Shown one piece after another: positions 26,644-34,843 of a DNA stretch of 64,000 nucleotides; position 1 is the stretch's first letter; each line of letters opens with the position of its first letter. A program made the translations under genes and the position numbers. Source of the stretch: Larkinella knui (lineage in GTDB: Bacteria; Bacteroidota; Bacteroidia; Cytophagales; Spirosomataceae); NCBI RefSeq assembly GCF_003858645.1, contig NZ_RQJP01000003.1:248001-312000 (forward strand), read 5' to 3'. The notes below the pieces were generated by a model, which had not been told where the DNA came from, did no database searches, and saw nothing but the letters and a program-made list of their open reading frames with translations.

Positions 26644-27216
26644 CTAGGAGCGGTAGAGCCAGTTGGCAACCAGACGGACATAGCGCGGCATAATCACAAA
26701 CGTCATGAGTCCGACAATGATCAGGCTCGTCATAAACGGCTTCAGTAACGGAACCCCTGCTAAAAAAGGCAGGGCCGAAAAAACGGGCGCGAGCAGCCAG
26801 GAAACCAGAACGGATAACGGAAAAATGGCCGACAGTGTGAGGAGAAATTGTTTGTAAGGCGGTGCGGCTTTTTTGGTTTCGGGTGGCGTAAACCAAAATT
26901 CCAGACCGGTTTTTACTTCGATTTTTTCTTCGGTATCCAGAAAAGGACGCACCTTCTCGATCATCTGCCGGCGCGTATCGGACTCCAGCCAGTTCCGCAG
27001 CGTAGCTTCCGAAGCAAAGTGAAGCACAATGGTGTAGGCCTGGGTCTGGCCGTGGGGTCGGATGACATTTACTCCCCGATGTCCGGCAGCTCCCTGAGCC
27101 AGCGGAACCATCTCCTTTAGCCAGTTCTCATAAGCGTGAATCTGATTTTTGTAGGGACGCTGGACAATGATGGTCGTCACCGCGCTGTCGATTTCAATGG
27201 GAATACCGGCTGCCAT
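26644..27216 (-). CDS. Antibiotic biosynthesis monooxygenase (ABM) domain protein with membrane tail
   Basis: This is a 190-residue protein. Residues 12-105 form an ABM ferredoxin-like domain (VTTIIVQRPYKNQIHAYENW, HRGVNVIRPHGQTQAYTIVL, LRNWLESDTRRQMIEKVRPF). Residues 122-180 hold two membrane helices (FLLTLSAIFPLSVLVSWLLA and MTSLIIVGLMTFVIMPRYV). This ABM-plus-two-helix layout is common in bacteria and its function is unknown; the ABM part probably faces the cytoplasm. It lies 92 bp upstream of the DoxX gene on the same strand and may share its transcript. Confidence 0.78.
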   Translation of the reverse strand: MAAGIPIEIDSAVTTIIVQRPYKNQIHAYENWLKEMVPLAQGAAGHRGVNVIRPHGQTQAYTIVLHFASEATLRNWLESDTRRQMIEKVRPFLDTEEKIEVKTGLEFWFTPPETKKAAPPYKQFLLTLSAIFPLSVLVSWLLAPVFSALPFLAGVPLLKPFMTSLIIVGLMTFVIMPRYVRLVANWLYRS

Positions 27217-27445
27217 AGAAAGGAAGTTATGCCGCTAAAAATAGTGGAAAATAAACATACGAAGTCCGGTTGTGCTGCAAAATCTAGGGATGCAATTGTC
27301 TGCGAGCGCTGGCCAGCCCCGGTTTTTTAGCGCCCAACGAACGCTTTTGCTTTGCCCTTTGCCCGGTGGATAAGGAAGTCGATCATTACAAAGACGGTTT
27401 GTGGCGCTGGCGGTTACTGTATAATTCACCCTAAAACCACATTCG

Positions 27446-28390
27446 ATGAACCGTTCTATCCTTTTTGCTTTTCTGCTTTTAGTCGTCTGCAGTGCCTGCC
27501 TAAAAGACCATATTGTTGATCCAATCGAGATCCGGCAATCCAGTTATACGATTCCGGGCGAGACTTTTTTTCCGGAAGGAATTGCGTATGATGCCAGCCA
27601 GGGCGTCTTTTATACGGGCAGCCTTGGCAATGGTGATATTCTGAAAGTAGATGTTCAGACGGGGTCGAGTAGCCTGTTTGCTTCCGGAGCGGCTCAGGGA
27701 CGGGCCACCTGCAACGGTATGAAGCTCGATTCAAAAGGGCGTTTATGGGTTTGTGGGGGCACCCAGAATAAAATTTATGTGCTCAATCCCGATGGCTCGC
27801 TGCTCAAAAGCTGGGATCTGTCTACTTTTTCGGCAACCGGATTTATCAACGATTGCATTCTCGATGGTCAGTATGTGTACTTCACCGATTCGTGGAACCA
27901 GCAGATTTACCGCACCGGTGTTGCCGATGCGCAACCGGGCGATATGGAACGATGGCTAACCTTTACCGATCAGCAGATTCCTTATACGCCGGGCGGTGTC
28001 AACGCCAACGGGATTGTGCTCACGCCCGACGGCGGTTATCTGATTGTGGTGGTCTCGTCCACCGGCAAATTATACCGGATCACGGTCAACAGCAAAGCCA
28101 TTGCAGAGATTCAACTCGACACCCCCGTAACCGCCGGCGATGGGTTGTGGCTTGAGCAGAACAGGCTGTACGTTTCACGAAATGTGACCAATCTGATTTT
28201 CCCGGTAACCCTTAGCAATGATTTTTTGCAGGGAACCGTCGGGGCGGGTTTTGGCAACAACCTGTTGTTTAATACCACTCTGGCCAAAGCAGGCCCTTAT
28301 TTTCTGGTAGTCAATGGCCAATTAAACCGCCGATCGGGGCCTACACCGCCGGTTTTACCATTTACCGTATCCCGCGTGACTATCCCCTGA
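27446..28390 (+). CDS. SMP-30/gluconolactonase-like lipoprotein
   Basis: This 314-residue lipoprotein has the signal MNRSILFAFLLLVVCSACL, with lipidated Cys18 in the SAC box. The mature protein repeats propeller-blade motifs: FFPEGIAYDASQGVFYTGSL, MKLDSKGRLWVCGG, NDCILDGQYVYFTDSW, and NGIVLTPDGGYLIVV. The PEGI, NDC, and NGI/D pattern around the centre suits the metal-binding face of SMP-30-type lactonases. It may hydrolyse a lactone or act as a binding propeller in the periplasm. It stands alone. Confidence 0.75.
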   Translation: MNRSILFAFLLLVVCSACLKDHIVDPIEIRQSSYTIPGETFFPEGIAYDASQGVFYTGSLGNGDILKVDVQTGSSSLFASGAAQGRATCNGMKLDSKGRLWVCGGTQNKIYVLNPDGSLLKSWDLSTFSATGFINDCILDGQYVYFTDSWNQQIYRTGVADAQPGDMERWLTFTDQQIPYTPGGVNANGIVLTPDGGYLIVVVSSTGKLYRITVNSKAIAEIQLDTPVTAGDGLWLEQNRLYVSRNVTNLIFPVTLSNDFLQGTVGAGFGNNLLFNTTLAKAGPYFLVVNGQLNRRSGPTPPVLPFTVSRVTIP

Positions 28391-28790
28391 TCATCATCGA
28401 CCCAACGACAAAGCCGATACGAAAGTAGCCATCTGCGTGTTGGCTTTTGTAAACTCCGCTTTCAGCAGTGCTCCGGCCAGCCGATGCGTCAATCCTTTCG
28501 GCGGCCTTTATCGAATCAGATTGTATTGGCCTTTTATCGCGTTCCTGGCTTATTTACAGTTAAGCCAAGAACGCGATAATGTCAGCCGTTTCTAACCGGA
28601 GAGAAACCGTAAAGCGGGTGTACTTATTCTCTTTTCTCACCCGTTTTTTCCGTTTTAAAAGGATCTGGTAGTCACCGCATAATCACCTTCTTTCTCCAAA
28701 AAAGAATTTAATTACTTAAAGCGTCAATCGCTCTCCATTTAGCCGGTACTATTCAGTAACTTTAGCAAACAGCAGACATTTCTAAAAGGA
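28391..28790. other. Intergenic region with one large imperfect palindrome
   Basis: No gene is apparent in these 400 bp. The main feature is the palindrome at 28534-28579, listed separately. A weak promoter-like TAACTTTA lies upstream of the receiver-like gene. Confidence 0.4.
28534..28579. repeat. 19-bp inverted repeat with one mismatch
   Basis: TTATCGCGTTC-C-TGGCTTA (28534-28552) pairs with TAAGCCA-A-GAACGCGATAA (28561-28579), with a single C-A mismatch and an 8-nt loop. It lies 144 bp after the SMP-30-like gene. There is no T-run, so it is not a classic terminator. It could be a protein-binding palindrome, a mobile-element end or an RNA structure. Confidence 0.55.
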
Positions 28791-29135
28791 ATGAAGAATG
28801 TATTGATCTGTACATTTGTTGGCCACGCAGATGCGCATTTGCACATGGACAAAGTATTAACCCACATTGGTGCCATTGGCAATCTAAAGTTTTTCCCCAA
28901 CGATTTATCGCTTTTCAACCATCTATCCAAGACGCAGCACTATCCTGATCTCATTACGATTGACCTTCACCTTCCCTTGAAAGGCGGACTACAGACGCTG
29001 AAATCGATCAAAAAAGACCGGAATTGGAAACATATTCCGGTATTAATGACCTGTTCCGAAGCTTCCAGATTTGAAATCCTGGCTTGCTACAATGCCGGCG
29101 CGGATTCGTGTTTTGTAGAAACAATCCTTTTTTAA
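28791..29135 (+). CDS. Degenerate receiver-domain protein
   Basis: This 114-residue single-domain protein has the response-regulator receiver fold. Asp58 in DLITIDLHLPLKGG sits at the phosphorylation position and Thr87/Ser89 in IPVLMTCSEA at the switch position. The N-terminal acidic pair is missing (NVLICTFVGHADAH in place of the usual DD motif), and the invariant Lys of the last strand is Glu110 in SCFVETILF. The chain ends there, without the last helix. Normal phosphotransfer is therefore doubtful; it is either a pseudo-receiver that binds partners or a decaying gene. Confidence 0.7.
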   Translation: MKNVLICTFVGHADAHLHMDKVLTHIGAIGNLKFFPNDLSLFNHLSKTQHYPDLITIDLHLPLKGGLQTLKSIKKDRNWKHIPVLMTCSEASRFEILACYNAGADSCFVETILF

Positions 29136-29296
29136 TTTTGAAACAAGGCTATAGATTGCTTTGGCTGTATTCGCCATCAAGTGGATAGTAAACCGGTTCA
29201 ATAAATTAGTAAAGCGGTTTTTAACTACCATTGACTTTCTGCGCAAAAAGTAAAGTTTTGTCCGCGCAGGGTGATGCCTGGCAGTTCAAACCCTAT

Positions 29297-29641
29297 TCAA
29301 CTGTTCGATGTACTTGCTTCTTCGAAAAGACGCATGGCCAGCAGCCCATTTCCAACGGCACCACCGGCACGAATCGCGGCCGCAATGAACACGGTTTCGG
29401 CAATTTCTTCGCGAGTGGCACCGGCCTGAACGGCATTATTGATGTGCGATTCAATGCAATACGCACATTGGGTGGTTAGCGCAACGGCCACCGACATGAG
29501 TTCTCGATACTTTACCGGAATGACGCCATCTTTTCGTTCTGCCGTATGCTTGAGGTTAAGAAAGGCCGCAGCCTCTTTGGAAGCCGAACGAATCAGCATG
29601 TCGGTATACGCCCGGTCTTTCGGAGTTTGGTATTCGCCCAT
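29297..29641 (-). CDS. Carboxymuconolactone decarboxylase / AhpD-like protein
   Basis: This 114-residue helical protein has the AhpD core: a CAYCIESH motif (CxxC followed by His three residues later) in LTTQCAYCIESHINNAVQAG and the upstream helix with Glu in YRELMSVAVAL. These residues support a thiol-dependent peroxidase or decarboxylase-type role in the cytoplasm. Single-domain members of the CMD family form trimers or hexamers. The gene is monocistronic and convergent with the receiver-like gene. Confidence 0.85.
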   Translation of the reverse strand: MGEYQTPKDRAYTDMLIRSASKEAAAFLNLKHTAERKDGVIPVKYRELMSVAVALTTQCAYCIESHINNAVQAGATREEIAETVFIAAAIRAGGAVGNGLLAMRLFEEASTSNS

Positions 29642-29719
29642 TGAAGTTTGTAGAAAAGGGTGTACTATTTATAGAAACAACATCATTTCGTTGATGTCGT
29701 AAAAGCAAGGTATAAAAAT

Positions 29720-29815
29720 ATGACGGATTTCCAGTCTTTAAACGAAGCTCTGGAACCCGCCGGTTTTCGCGGCAAAAACAAACGATTTCAGGTTTTTAAA
29801 CAAAAGAAAGCGTAG
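29720..29815 (+). CDS. Candidate 31-residue basic small protein
   Basis: ATG at 29720 opens MTDFQSLNEALEPAGFRGKN and continues to KRFQVFKQKKA, ending at TAG 29813-29815. The peptide has a plausible helix followed by a Lys/Arg-rich tail. There is no strong ribosome-binding site, as is normal in this phylum, and no clear promoter just upstream. Conservation would be needed to call it real. Confidence 0.25.
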   Translation: MTDFQSLNEALEPAGFRGKNKRFQVFKQKKA

Positions 29816-29903
29816 TGGATGGGCAACGGTCAGGGTTAAAAATTTGATTTACCGGCCCCGCAGGCAACTTGCAGATTAATAAGCCCGGAGCTTTGATGGG
29901 AAA

Positions 29904-29937
29904 TCTCCCGTTTCTGACGGGCTTTCTCCCGTTTCTG
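29904..29937 (+). promoter_or_regulatory. 13-bp direct repeat with 21-bp period, candidate activator site
   Basis: TCTCCCGTTTCTG occurs at 29904-29916 and 29925-29937, exactly 21 bp apart. It ends 11 bp before the -33 element of the promoter at 29948-29979, the expected place for an activator. Paired direct repeats about two turns apart are the usual binding mode of LytTR regulators, and the half-site contains a CGTT core as in many such sites. Confidence 0.55.
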
Positions 29938-29947
29938 CACCCATTGG

Positions 29948-29979
29948 CTTGTAGTTCACCGGCTCCCGCTTTACGTTTG
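29948..29979 (+). promoter_or_regulatory. Promoter of a candidate small RNA
   Basis: CTTG at 29948-29951 and TACGTTTG at 29972-29979 are separated by 20 bp, matching the TTTG-N19-21-TAnnTTTG arrangement of Bacteroidota primary promoters with one mismatch in the -33 element. Transcription would start near 29985. Confidence 0.55.
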
Positions 29980-29984
29980 CCAGT

Positions 29985-30053
29985 CCCTTGTGCAAGTTAG
30001 GGTGTGAATTACAACTACGCGAAAAGCCAGGCAGGTAGGGCCTGGCTTTTTTT
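29985..30053 (+). ncRNA. Candidate regulated small RNA, about 70 nt
   Basis: The segment between the predicted start near 29985 and the T-run at 30047-30053 has no open frame of note. It contains a 40-nt linear part (GCAAGTTAGGG, GAATTACAACTACGCG) followed by an intrinsic terminator. With the direct repeat and promoter just upstream, it forms a complete small transcription unit. The exact ends are inferred; a leader for the gene at 30259 is the alternative, but the terminator would stop it. Confidence 0.45.
30023..30053 (+). terminator. Strong rho-independent terminator
   Basis: AAAGCCAGGC (30023-30032) pairs perfectly with GCCTGGCTTT (30040-30049) around a 7-nt loop and is followed by more T residues to 30053. 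No protein gene precedes it on this strand, which supports a short non-coding transcript. Confidence 0.85.
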
Positions 30054-30258
30054 CAAATGCCCGGCCTATCACCCGGAAGACGCGTTCTACGGATGGCGGC
30101 CGATTCGGGCGTTCTGAAAAAGACACTCCGTGCTTTCCAGGTCACAAAAGAAATAACACGCACATACCAAGAGAAGCCTACAAAATCTCAACTTTTACCG
30201 ACGCTCAACGGGCGGACTATTCGCTTAATTTGAAATCACTAATCAAGACCCTAAGCGA

Positions 30259-30603
30259 ATGGATTATCAAACCCAAATCGAGCGGGCCTACCAGGCTTTT
30301 AACGACAGAAATATCGACGGTGTGCTGGAGCTAATGCATTCAAACGTCCAGTGGCCCAACGGTTGGGAAGGCGGTTACGTCAATGGACACGATGAAGTAA
30401 GAACCTACTGGCTCCGGCAATGGCAGGAAATCAATCCTACGGTAGTGCCGGTTTCGGTGCGGGAGAACGACCACGGACAAATTGAAGTAACTGTTCATCA
30501 GGTCGTTAAAACCCATGCGGGCCAGGTGCTGATGGATGGGCAGATTATCCACCTGTATACTTTTAAGGAAGGGAAAATAAGCAGGATGGATATTCAGGAC
30601 TAG
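30259..30603 (+). CDS. NTF2-like / SnoaL-like protein
   Basis: This 114-residue protein has the cone-shaped NTF2 fold pattern: YQTQIERAYQAFNDRNIDGV and LELMHSNVQWPNGWEGGYVN in the helices and first strand, HDEVRTYWLRQWQEI, then three strands ending HLYTFKEGKISRMDIQD. Members are small cytoplasmic enzymes (isomerases, cyclases, hydrolases) or binding proteins; the polar residues do not single out a reaction. Its stop codon overlaps the stop of the convergent gene at 30600. Confidence 0.8.
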   Translation: MDYQTQIERAYQAFNDRNIDGVLELMHSNVQWPNGWEGGYVNGHDEVRTYWLRQWQEINPTVVPVSVRENDHGQIEVTVHQVVKTHAGQVLMDGQIIHLYTFKEGKISRMDIQD

Positions 30604-30872
30604 GTTTTATACTTTCTAAGCAATTCCTGAAAAGCCGTTACATATTCGTTAAATTGGCGGGCGAGCCAGTGTTTCCGTTCATTTTCCTGTTGCCAGACCG
30701 CTTCCAACAGGTGAACGGCATAATAGACACTGCCCCCATGAAGGACGTGCTCCCGTTGCAGATCCGACACATAGGGTTCGAGGTAATCAGCGATTTCCTT
30801 TTTTTCCGAATCCGATAACGGTTTTCGTTCGTCCAGCAAGTGAATAAAATAGGTAACCCGTCGATTGGTCAT
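30600..30872 (-). CDS. Hypothetical helical protein
   Basis: This 90-residue protein starts at ATG 30872 (MTNRRVTYFIHLLDERKPLS); the longer frame to 31010 has a basic, unnatural leader. It is all helical (EKKEIADYLEPYVSDLQREH, YAVHLLEAVWQQENERKHWL, EYVTAFQELLRKYK), without motif, signal peptide or membrane segment. I do not recognise the family. Its stop codon TAG (30602-30600) overlaps the TAG of the plus-strand gene in the same four bases, so the two transcripts overlap tail to tail. Confidence 0.55.
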   Translation of the reverse strand: MTNRRVTYFIHLLDERKPLSDSEKKEIADYLEPYVSDLQREHVLHGGSVYYAVHLLEAVWQQENERKHWLARQFNEYVTAFQELLRKYKT

Positions 30873-31084
30873 CGTTTCAGAGTGCCGGTGAATCTGGCGT
30901 TTTAAACGATACTTCAATCGCCGAAGGCTTGGGGCGGTTAAGCCTAATGAGCCAACGGCCCAACCCGCCTTCCGTTTTAGTCCTGCAAAGGCAAAACCGG
31001 GTTGGTACAAACGGGTTGTGCGTCTTTTTCGGGATAACGAGCTATTACGACTCGGTTATCGGCCCATTCTATGCAGATTGTCAG

Positions 31085-31750
31085 CTACTTAATCAAATGC
31101 TGATCATACCCGGCCGCCACCAAGGCTTCGTAGGCTTCCCAAACGTCCTGCGGTATTTCCTGCGGAATCTGAAACCCTTTCTGAGGATACTCTTTGATAC
31201 GCTGTAAATCGCCCACCATGATCATAATGATCGCTTCCTGCGACAAATCCGGATTCGAATAGGTCGTCAGGTATTCCTCATAAGAAACCTGCGGGGAGGT
31301 GACCTGCACCGATTTTTGGGGCCATACTTTCCGGAAAGTGGCGTAACTCCGGCGTTCCATATACGGCTTCTGTACCAATAGAAAGCTTGCCGGGTCCAGG
31401 TTGCGCTCGGCGAGCAGCTGCCGGGTGAAAAGCACATTCTCCCCGGTATTGGTCGATCGATTTTCAATCAGGATGGCCTCGGCTGGAACGCCCAGACTCC
31501 GGGCGATCTGGGCAAACTGGTCCGCTTCGGGCTCGCTCCAGAGGGTTCGGGTAATGACCCCAAGGCCCCCGGAAAAGATCAATAGCGGAGCCCAGCCTTC
31601 CAGCCAGAGTTGCGCTCCGCGTTCGGCTACCCGTTTATCGTAACTGCAAAGAACCAGGATGGCATCGGATTTTTCTACCGGCTGATTGAGTTGGTGATAC
31701 TGCCATAACTTTTGGGCCAGCGCGTGAACGGAAGGAGAAATTTGAGACAT
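31085..31750 (-). CDS. YdcF/DUF218-family protein
   Basis: This 221-residue protein starts at ATG 31750 (MSQISPSVHALAQKL), since the in-frame extension to 31813 is untypical. The DUF218 core is visible: KSDAILVLCSYDKRVAERGA, LLIFSGGLGVITRTLW, ILIENRSTNTGENVLFTRQL and LVQKPYMERRSYATFRKVWP. The Ser-Thr-Asn-Thr-Glu-Asn block is the family signature. DUF218 proteins bind S-adenosylmethionine (YdcF) or act in envelope polysaccharide processes (ElyC, SanA); this short soluble one is YdcF-like. The role is not known. Confidence 0.82.
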   Translation of the reverse strand: MSQISPSVHALAQKLWQYHQLNQPVEKSDAILVLCSYDKRVAERGAQLWLEGWAPLLIFSGGLGVITRTLWSEPEADQFAQIARSLGVPAEAILIENRSTNTGENVLFTRQLLAERNLDPASFLLVQKPYMERRSYATFRKVWPQKSVQVTSPQVSYEEYLTTYSNPDLSQEAIIMIMVGDLQRIKEYPQKGFQIPQEIPQDVWEAYEALVAAGYDQHLIK

Positions 31751-32121
31751 AAAAAGCACACAATAGGAATAGAACAGCGAAAGGTAGCGCAGCCCATTCA
31801 AATTGGCAATCAATTCATCTGATTCCTATCTGTCAGGGCGTTGCCAGCGGTCAGTGCCCATTTTCCATTAAATAAAAAGGTTTAGATTTATCCGCCTTAT
31901 AATGGTATATTTTCTCCACCTAAGCTACTACGAATCAAGACAAAAGCCCATGATCCTACTTCCGGCTGCAACCACGAAGGTTTTTCCCGATTTCTGAAAG
32001 TGGCGACTGTACGCTGGCCGTATCAAACCCGCCCCATCAATCTCACTCAGCCTCCTGCATGGGTACGGTTGTGCCAACAGTTTCCCTGATAAATAATATC
32101 TCACGTCCTGCGCACATTCCT
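31751..32121. other. Intergenic region, no feature recognised
   Basis: These 370 bp separate two divergent genes. I see short A/T-rich promoter-like stretches (around 31870-31920) but no match to TAnnTTTG with a -33 partner, no hairpin and no gene. Confidence 0.35.
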
Positions 32122-32895
32122 ATGAAAAAACTTTTATCCCTGCTGATTTTGGTGTTGCTGCTGAGCTGCAACAATTCATTTTACCATGTGGCCACGGTGC
32201 AATCCGAACAGGTCAAGCCCATCGACAATAATTTTGTTTTTGAAAATGAGCACCTGAAAGTGGTGTATAACCTGTGGGAAAAAGGCGGTCGTATGCGTTT
32301 TTTGTTGTTCAATAAAACGGACCTGCCGATCTACCTTGATTGGTCGAAAAGTTTCATGGTACGCAATGGCACCCAAACCCTCTACAGTCAGCTTCCGGCT
32401 TTCACCAAACGAGCTTATGTCGACACGGTTCACTACCAGTATCAACAACTCGATATTTTGCCGTATCGACTAACGGCCCGGTCTAACCAAATCACGGAAC
32501 TGCCTTCCCGAATTTACGTGGCTATTGCCGATTTCCCGATTCAGCAGACGGTAGTGAATGCAAAAACCAAAGAGAAAGTCATTACGTATTCGCAGGAAAA
32601 CTCCCCGCTGCGCTTCGGCCAGCAGTTGACCTATTCGTTCGATCAAACCCGCAGCAATCCACATCAAATCACGCATTCGTTCTGGATTAGCCAAATTCAG
32701 GTTTTGCGATCCGGTGAGTTGTTCCGACAATACGGCCCATTGTATAAAGGCCATCCCAATGCGCTTTACGCGGTCGAAACCCGACTGGCGGCTGGCAGAA
32801 GTGTCGGTATTGCGCTGTCTTCAGTGGCGGTAAGCTATCTTCTCATAATGGAAAGCATGAAACACATGTTCGATGGCGTATCGCTGTGTTGCTGA
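32122..32895 (+). CDS. Hypothetical lipoprotein
   Basis: ATG at 32122 (MKKLLSLLILVLLLSC) gives a clear lipoprotein signal with Cys16 lipidated; the frame to 32059 is an untypical extension. The mature 240 residues are beta-rich (VVYNLWEKGGRMRFLLFNKT, LPIYLDWSKSFMVRNGTQTL) with a late hydrophobic stretch (RSVGIALSSVAVSYLLIMES) that could be a membrane segment, and end in two Cys. I recognise no family. A single gene. Confidence 0.6.
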   Translation: MKKLLSLLILVLLLSCNNSFYHVATVQSEQVKPIDNNFVFENEHLKVVYNLWEKGGRMRFLLFNKTDLPIYLDWSKSFMVRNGTQTLYSQLPAFTKRAYVDTVHYQYQQLDILPYRLTARSNQITELPSRIYVAIADFPIQQTVVNAKTKEKVITYSQENSPLRFGQQLTYSFDQTRSNPHQITHSFWISQIQVLRSGELFRQYGPLYKGHPNALYAVETRLAAGRSVGIALSSVAVSYLLIMESMKHMFDGVSLCC

Positions 32896-33458
32896 GGCAC
32901 GAATGCACGTACGCTTGTCGGGCAGATAATGCTTTAATTAATGACTGATCCAGTCGCCGTAGATGTACCAATCAACAGGCGGCCTTTTACGGGCTTGCCC
33001 GTGGTTTCATTTATAAAATAAACCGCTTTTTTTAGAAAAGAAAGGAACTAGTTAGTAGCTTACAATGTAGTTAGTTTATTACATAGACAATAGCGGCTTT
33101 TGCCGTTCAATCGAGTCTCTTCCTCAACTATCCGCAGTGTATCGCAGGCGACAATCGTCGGGTGATTTTACTTTTTGACGACGATCTCCATAGCAGCACG
33201 TTTAAATTCCTTCAGATTCCAGCACCCTGTAAATCAGGCGGCTTTGCAGGAGTCTCCTGTTCGCCGGAAAGATCCGCCGTTCAAGAGCCGATCGATCTAC
33301 CATTTTTTATCAGGGCCCAAGTAGGTGGTTGCGTAAAACCGGTTCAAAATCAGCGATCAAGCTGCCCAGGACGACTCATCCCTGGAAGTAATAGACCATA
33401 CCCTTACCATTCCTGCGTCAATGGCAGGAAATTCCCGAATTCTCAACTGACATCAACC
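32896..33458. other. Intergenic region, no feature recognised
   Basis: A stretch of 563 bp before the desaturase gene. The reading frame of the desaturase stays open from 33162, but the codons before 33459 do not look like protein. I see no tRNA, clear promoter or riboswitch. Confidence 0.35.
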
Positions 33459-34535
33459 ATGCAACTTAAATTCAACAATACCACCCGGTCGCAATTCTTT
33501 TCAACGGCCCGACAGCGAGTCGACGCATACTTCAAGGAAACAGGCCTTTCTCCCCACGCCAATGGCGCCATGTGGACCAAAGCCGGGTTCTTTTTGATTG
33601 GCTATGCCCTGCTGTATGGCCTCATTCTGTCCAATCAATTTGGCCCCTGGGTCATGCTTGGCCTGGCCATTGGTTTAGGCATGTTTACCGCCTTCATCGG
33701 CTTCAATGTTTCCCATGACGCCCTGCACGGTGCGTTTTCGTCCCGCAGTTGGGTAAACCGGCTGCTGGGGGCTACTTTCTACCTGGCGGGCGCCAATCCC
33801 TACGTGTGGAAAATTACGCACAATGTCGTTCATCATACCTACACCAACATTCCCGGCCACGACGAAGACATTGAAATTGCACCGGGTTTAATCCGGGTCG
33901 ACACCGACGAGCCGGTTCGTTCCTGGCAGCGCTTTCAGCACTGGTACGCTTTTGGGTTGTATTCACTGGCTTCACTCTCCTGGGTTTTTAGCAAAGACTA
34001 TCTGAAATTTTTTAAACCCAAGATTGGTCAGCAGGATAATACCAACCATCCCCGTCGTGAATACATCACGTTGTTCGCGTCAAAAGCCGCCTATTACTTT
34101 TTCTTTCTGGCACTGCCTTATCTGGTGCTCGACCTGGCCTGGTGGCAATTGCTGATCGGTTTCGTGGCCATGCATCTGGTCGAAGGACTGGTCCTGGGAC
34201 TGGTTTTTCAGTTAGCGCACGTCGTTGAAGGGACGTCGTTTCCGGTGCCGACCGAAGGAGCCGGTATTCAGGAAGCGTGGGCGATTCATCAGATGCGGAC
34301 CACGGCTAATTTTGCGCCCCGTTCAGCCATTGCGGCTTTTTTCTGCGGGGGCCTAAACCGCCAGATTGAACACCACCTGTTTCCTAAAGTCTGCCATATT
34401 CACTACCCGGCCCTAACGGCCATCGTGAAGCAAACCGCCCACGATTTTAATTTGCCGTACCTGGAAAATCCTTCCTTTTTCTCGGCACTGCATTCGCATT
34501 ACCGGTTGCTGAAAAAATTAGGTCGGGCGGCTTAA
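33459..34535 (+). CDS. Membrane fatty acid desaturase (acyl-CoA desaturase-like)
   Basis: This 358-residue membrane enzyme has the three histidine boxes of front-end desaturases: HDALHG at 86-91, HNVVHH at 121-126 and QIEHH at 302-306. The Q in the third box is typical of the linoleoyl-CoA/Delta6-like group; the cytochrome b5 domain of eukaryotic relatives is absent. About four membrane helices flank the boxes. It would introduce a double bond into acyl chains using iron and reduced ferredoxin or another donor. ATG at 33459 (MQLKFNNTTRSQFFSTARQR) is chosen over the frame opening at 33162. Confidence 0.88.
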   Translation: MQLKFNNTTRSQFFSTARQRVDAYFKETGLSPHANGAMWTKAGFFLIGYALLYGLILSNQFGPWVMLGLAIGLGMFTAFIGFNVSHDALHGAFSSRSWVNRLLGATFYLAGANPYVWKITHNVVHHTYTNIPGHDEDIEIAPGLIRVDTDEPVRSWQRFQHWYAFGLYSLASLSWVFSKDYLKFFKPKIGQQDNTNHPRREYITLFASKAAYYFFFLALPYLVLDLAWWQLLIGFVAMHLVEGLVLGLVFQLAHVVEGTSFPVPTEGAGIQEAWAIHQMRTTANFAPRSAIAAFFCGGLNRQIEHHLFPKVCHIHYPALTAIVKQTAHDFNLPYLENPSFFSALHSHYRLLKKLGRAA

Positions 34536-34679
34536 ATCCGGCCGAATCCTGTAAAACCAGTCAACGGGTTGCGCTGGGCAACCGGATTTTAACCGGCGTT
34601 TTTCCATTAGCTGTGACTTTCGCCTTGCCGTTTCGTCTTATTTACACTGACTACTCAGAGAGGCTGCTGACTGTCAGAC

Positions 34680-34705
34680 GCCCCCGGTCCTATCGGGGGC
34701 TTTTT
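34680..34705 (+). terminator. Rho-independent terminator after the desaturase
   Basis: GCCCCCG (34680-34686) and CGGGGGC (34694-34700) form a GC-rich stem followed by TTTTT. It lies 145 bp after the stop codon; the 308 bp to the next gene hold nothing else. Confidence 0.75.
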
Positions 34706-34843
34706 CATAATCGGCAATCCTGTTGATTATGAATTTTCGGAATAGAGCCCGTTCAGTAAAAGGTTTTCTTAATAGATTTTTTTAATTTACACCGATTCCA
34801 ACGAAGTGTCTCATTTACAGGTCCTGATAAAAACGAATGAGCC

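Noticed and set aside
26552-26896. N-terminal extension of the DoxX protein
   Set aside because: It overlaps the ABM gene on the same strand in another frame and gives Arg/Ser/Phe-rich sequence unlike the family.
33162-33458. N-terminal extension of the desaturase
   Set aside because: The codons are open, but the encoded 99 residues look random and precede the normal family start at 33459.
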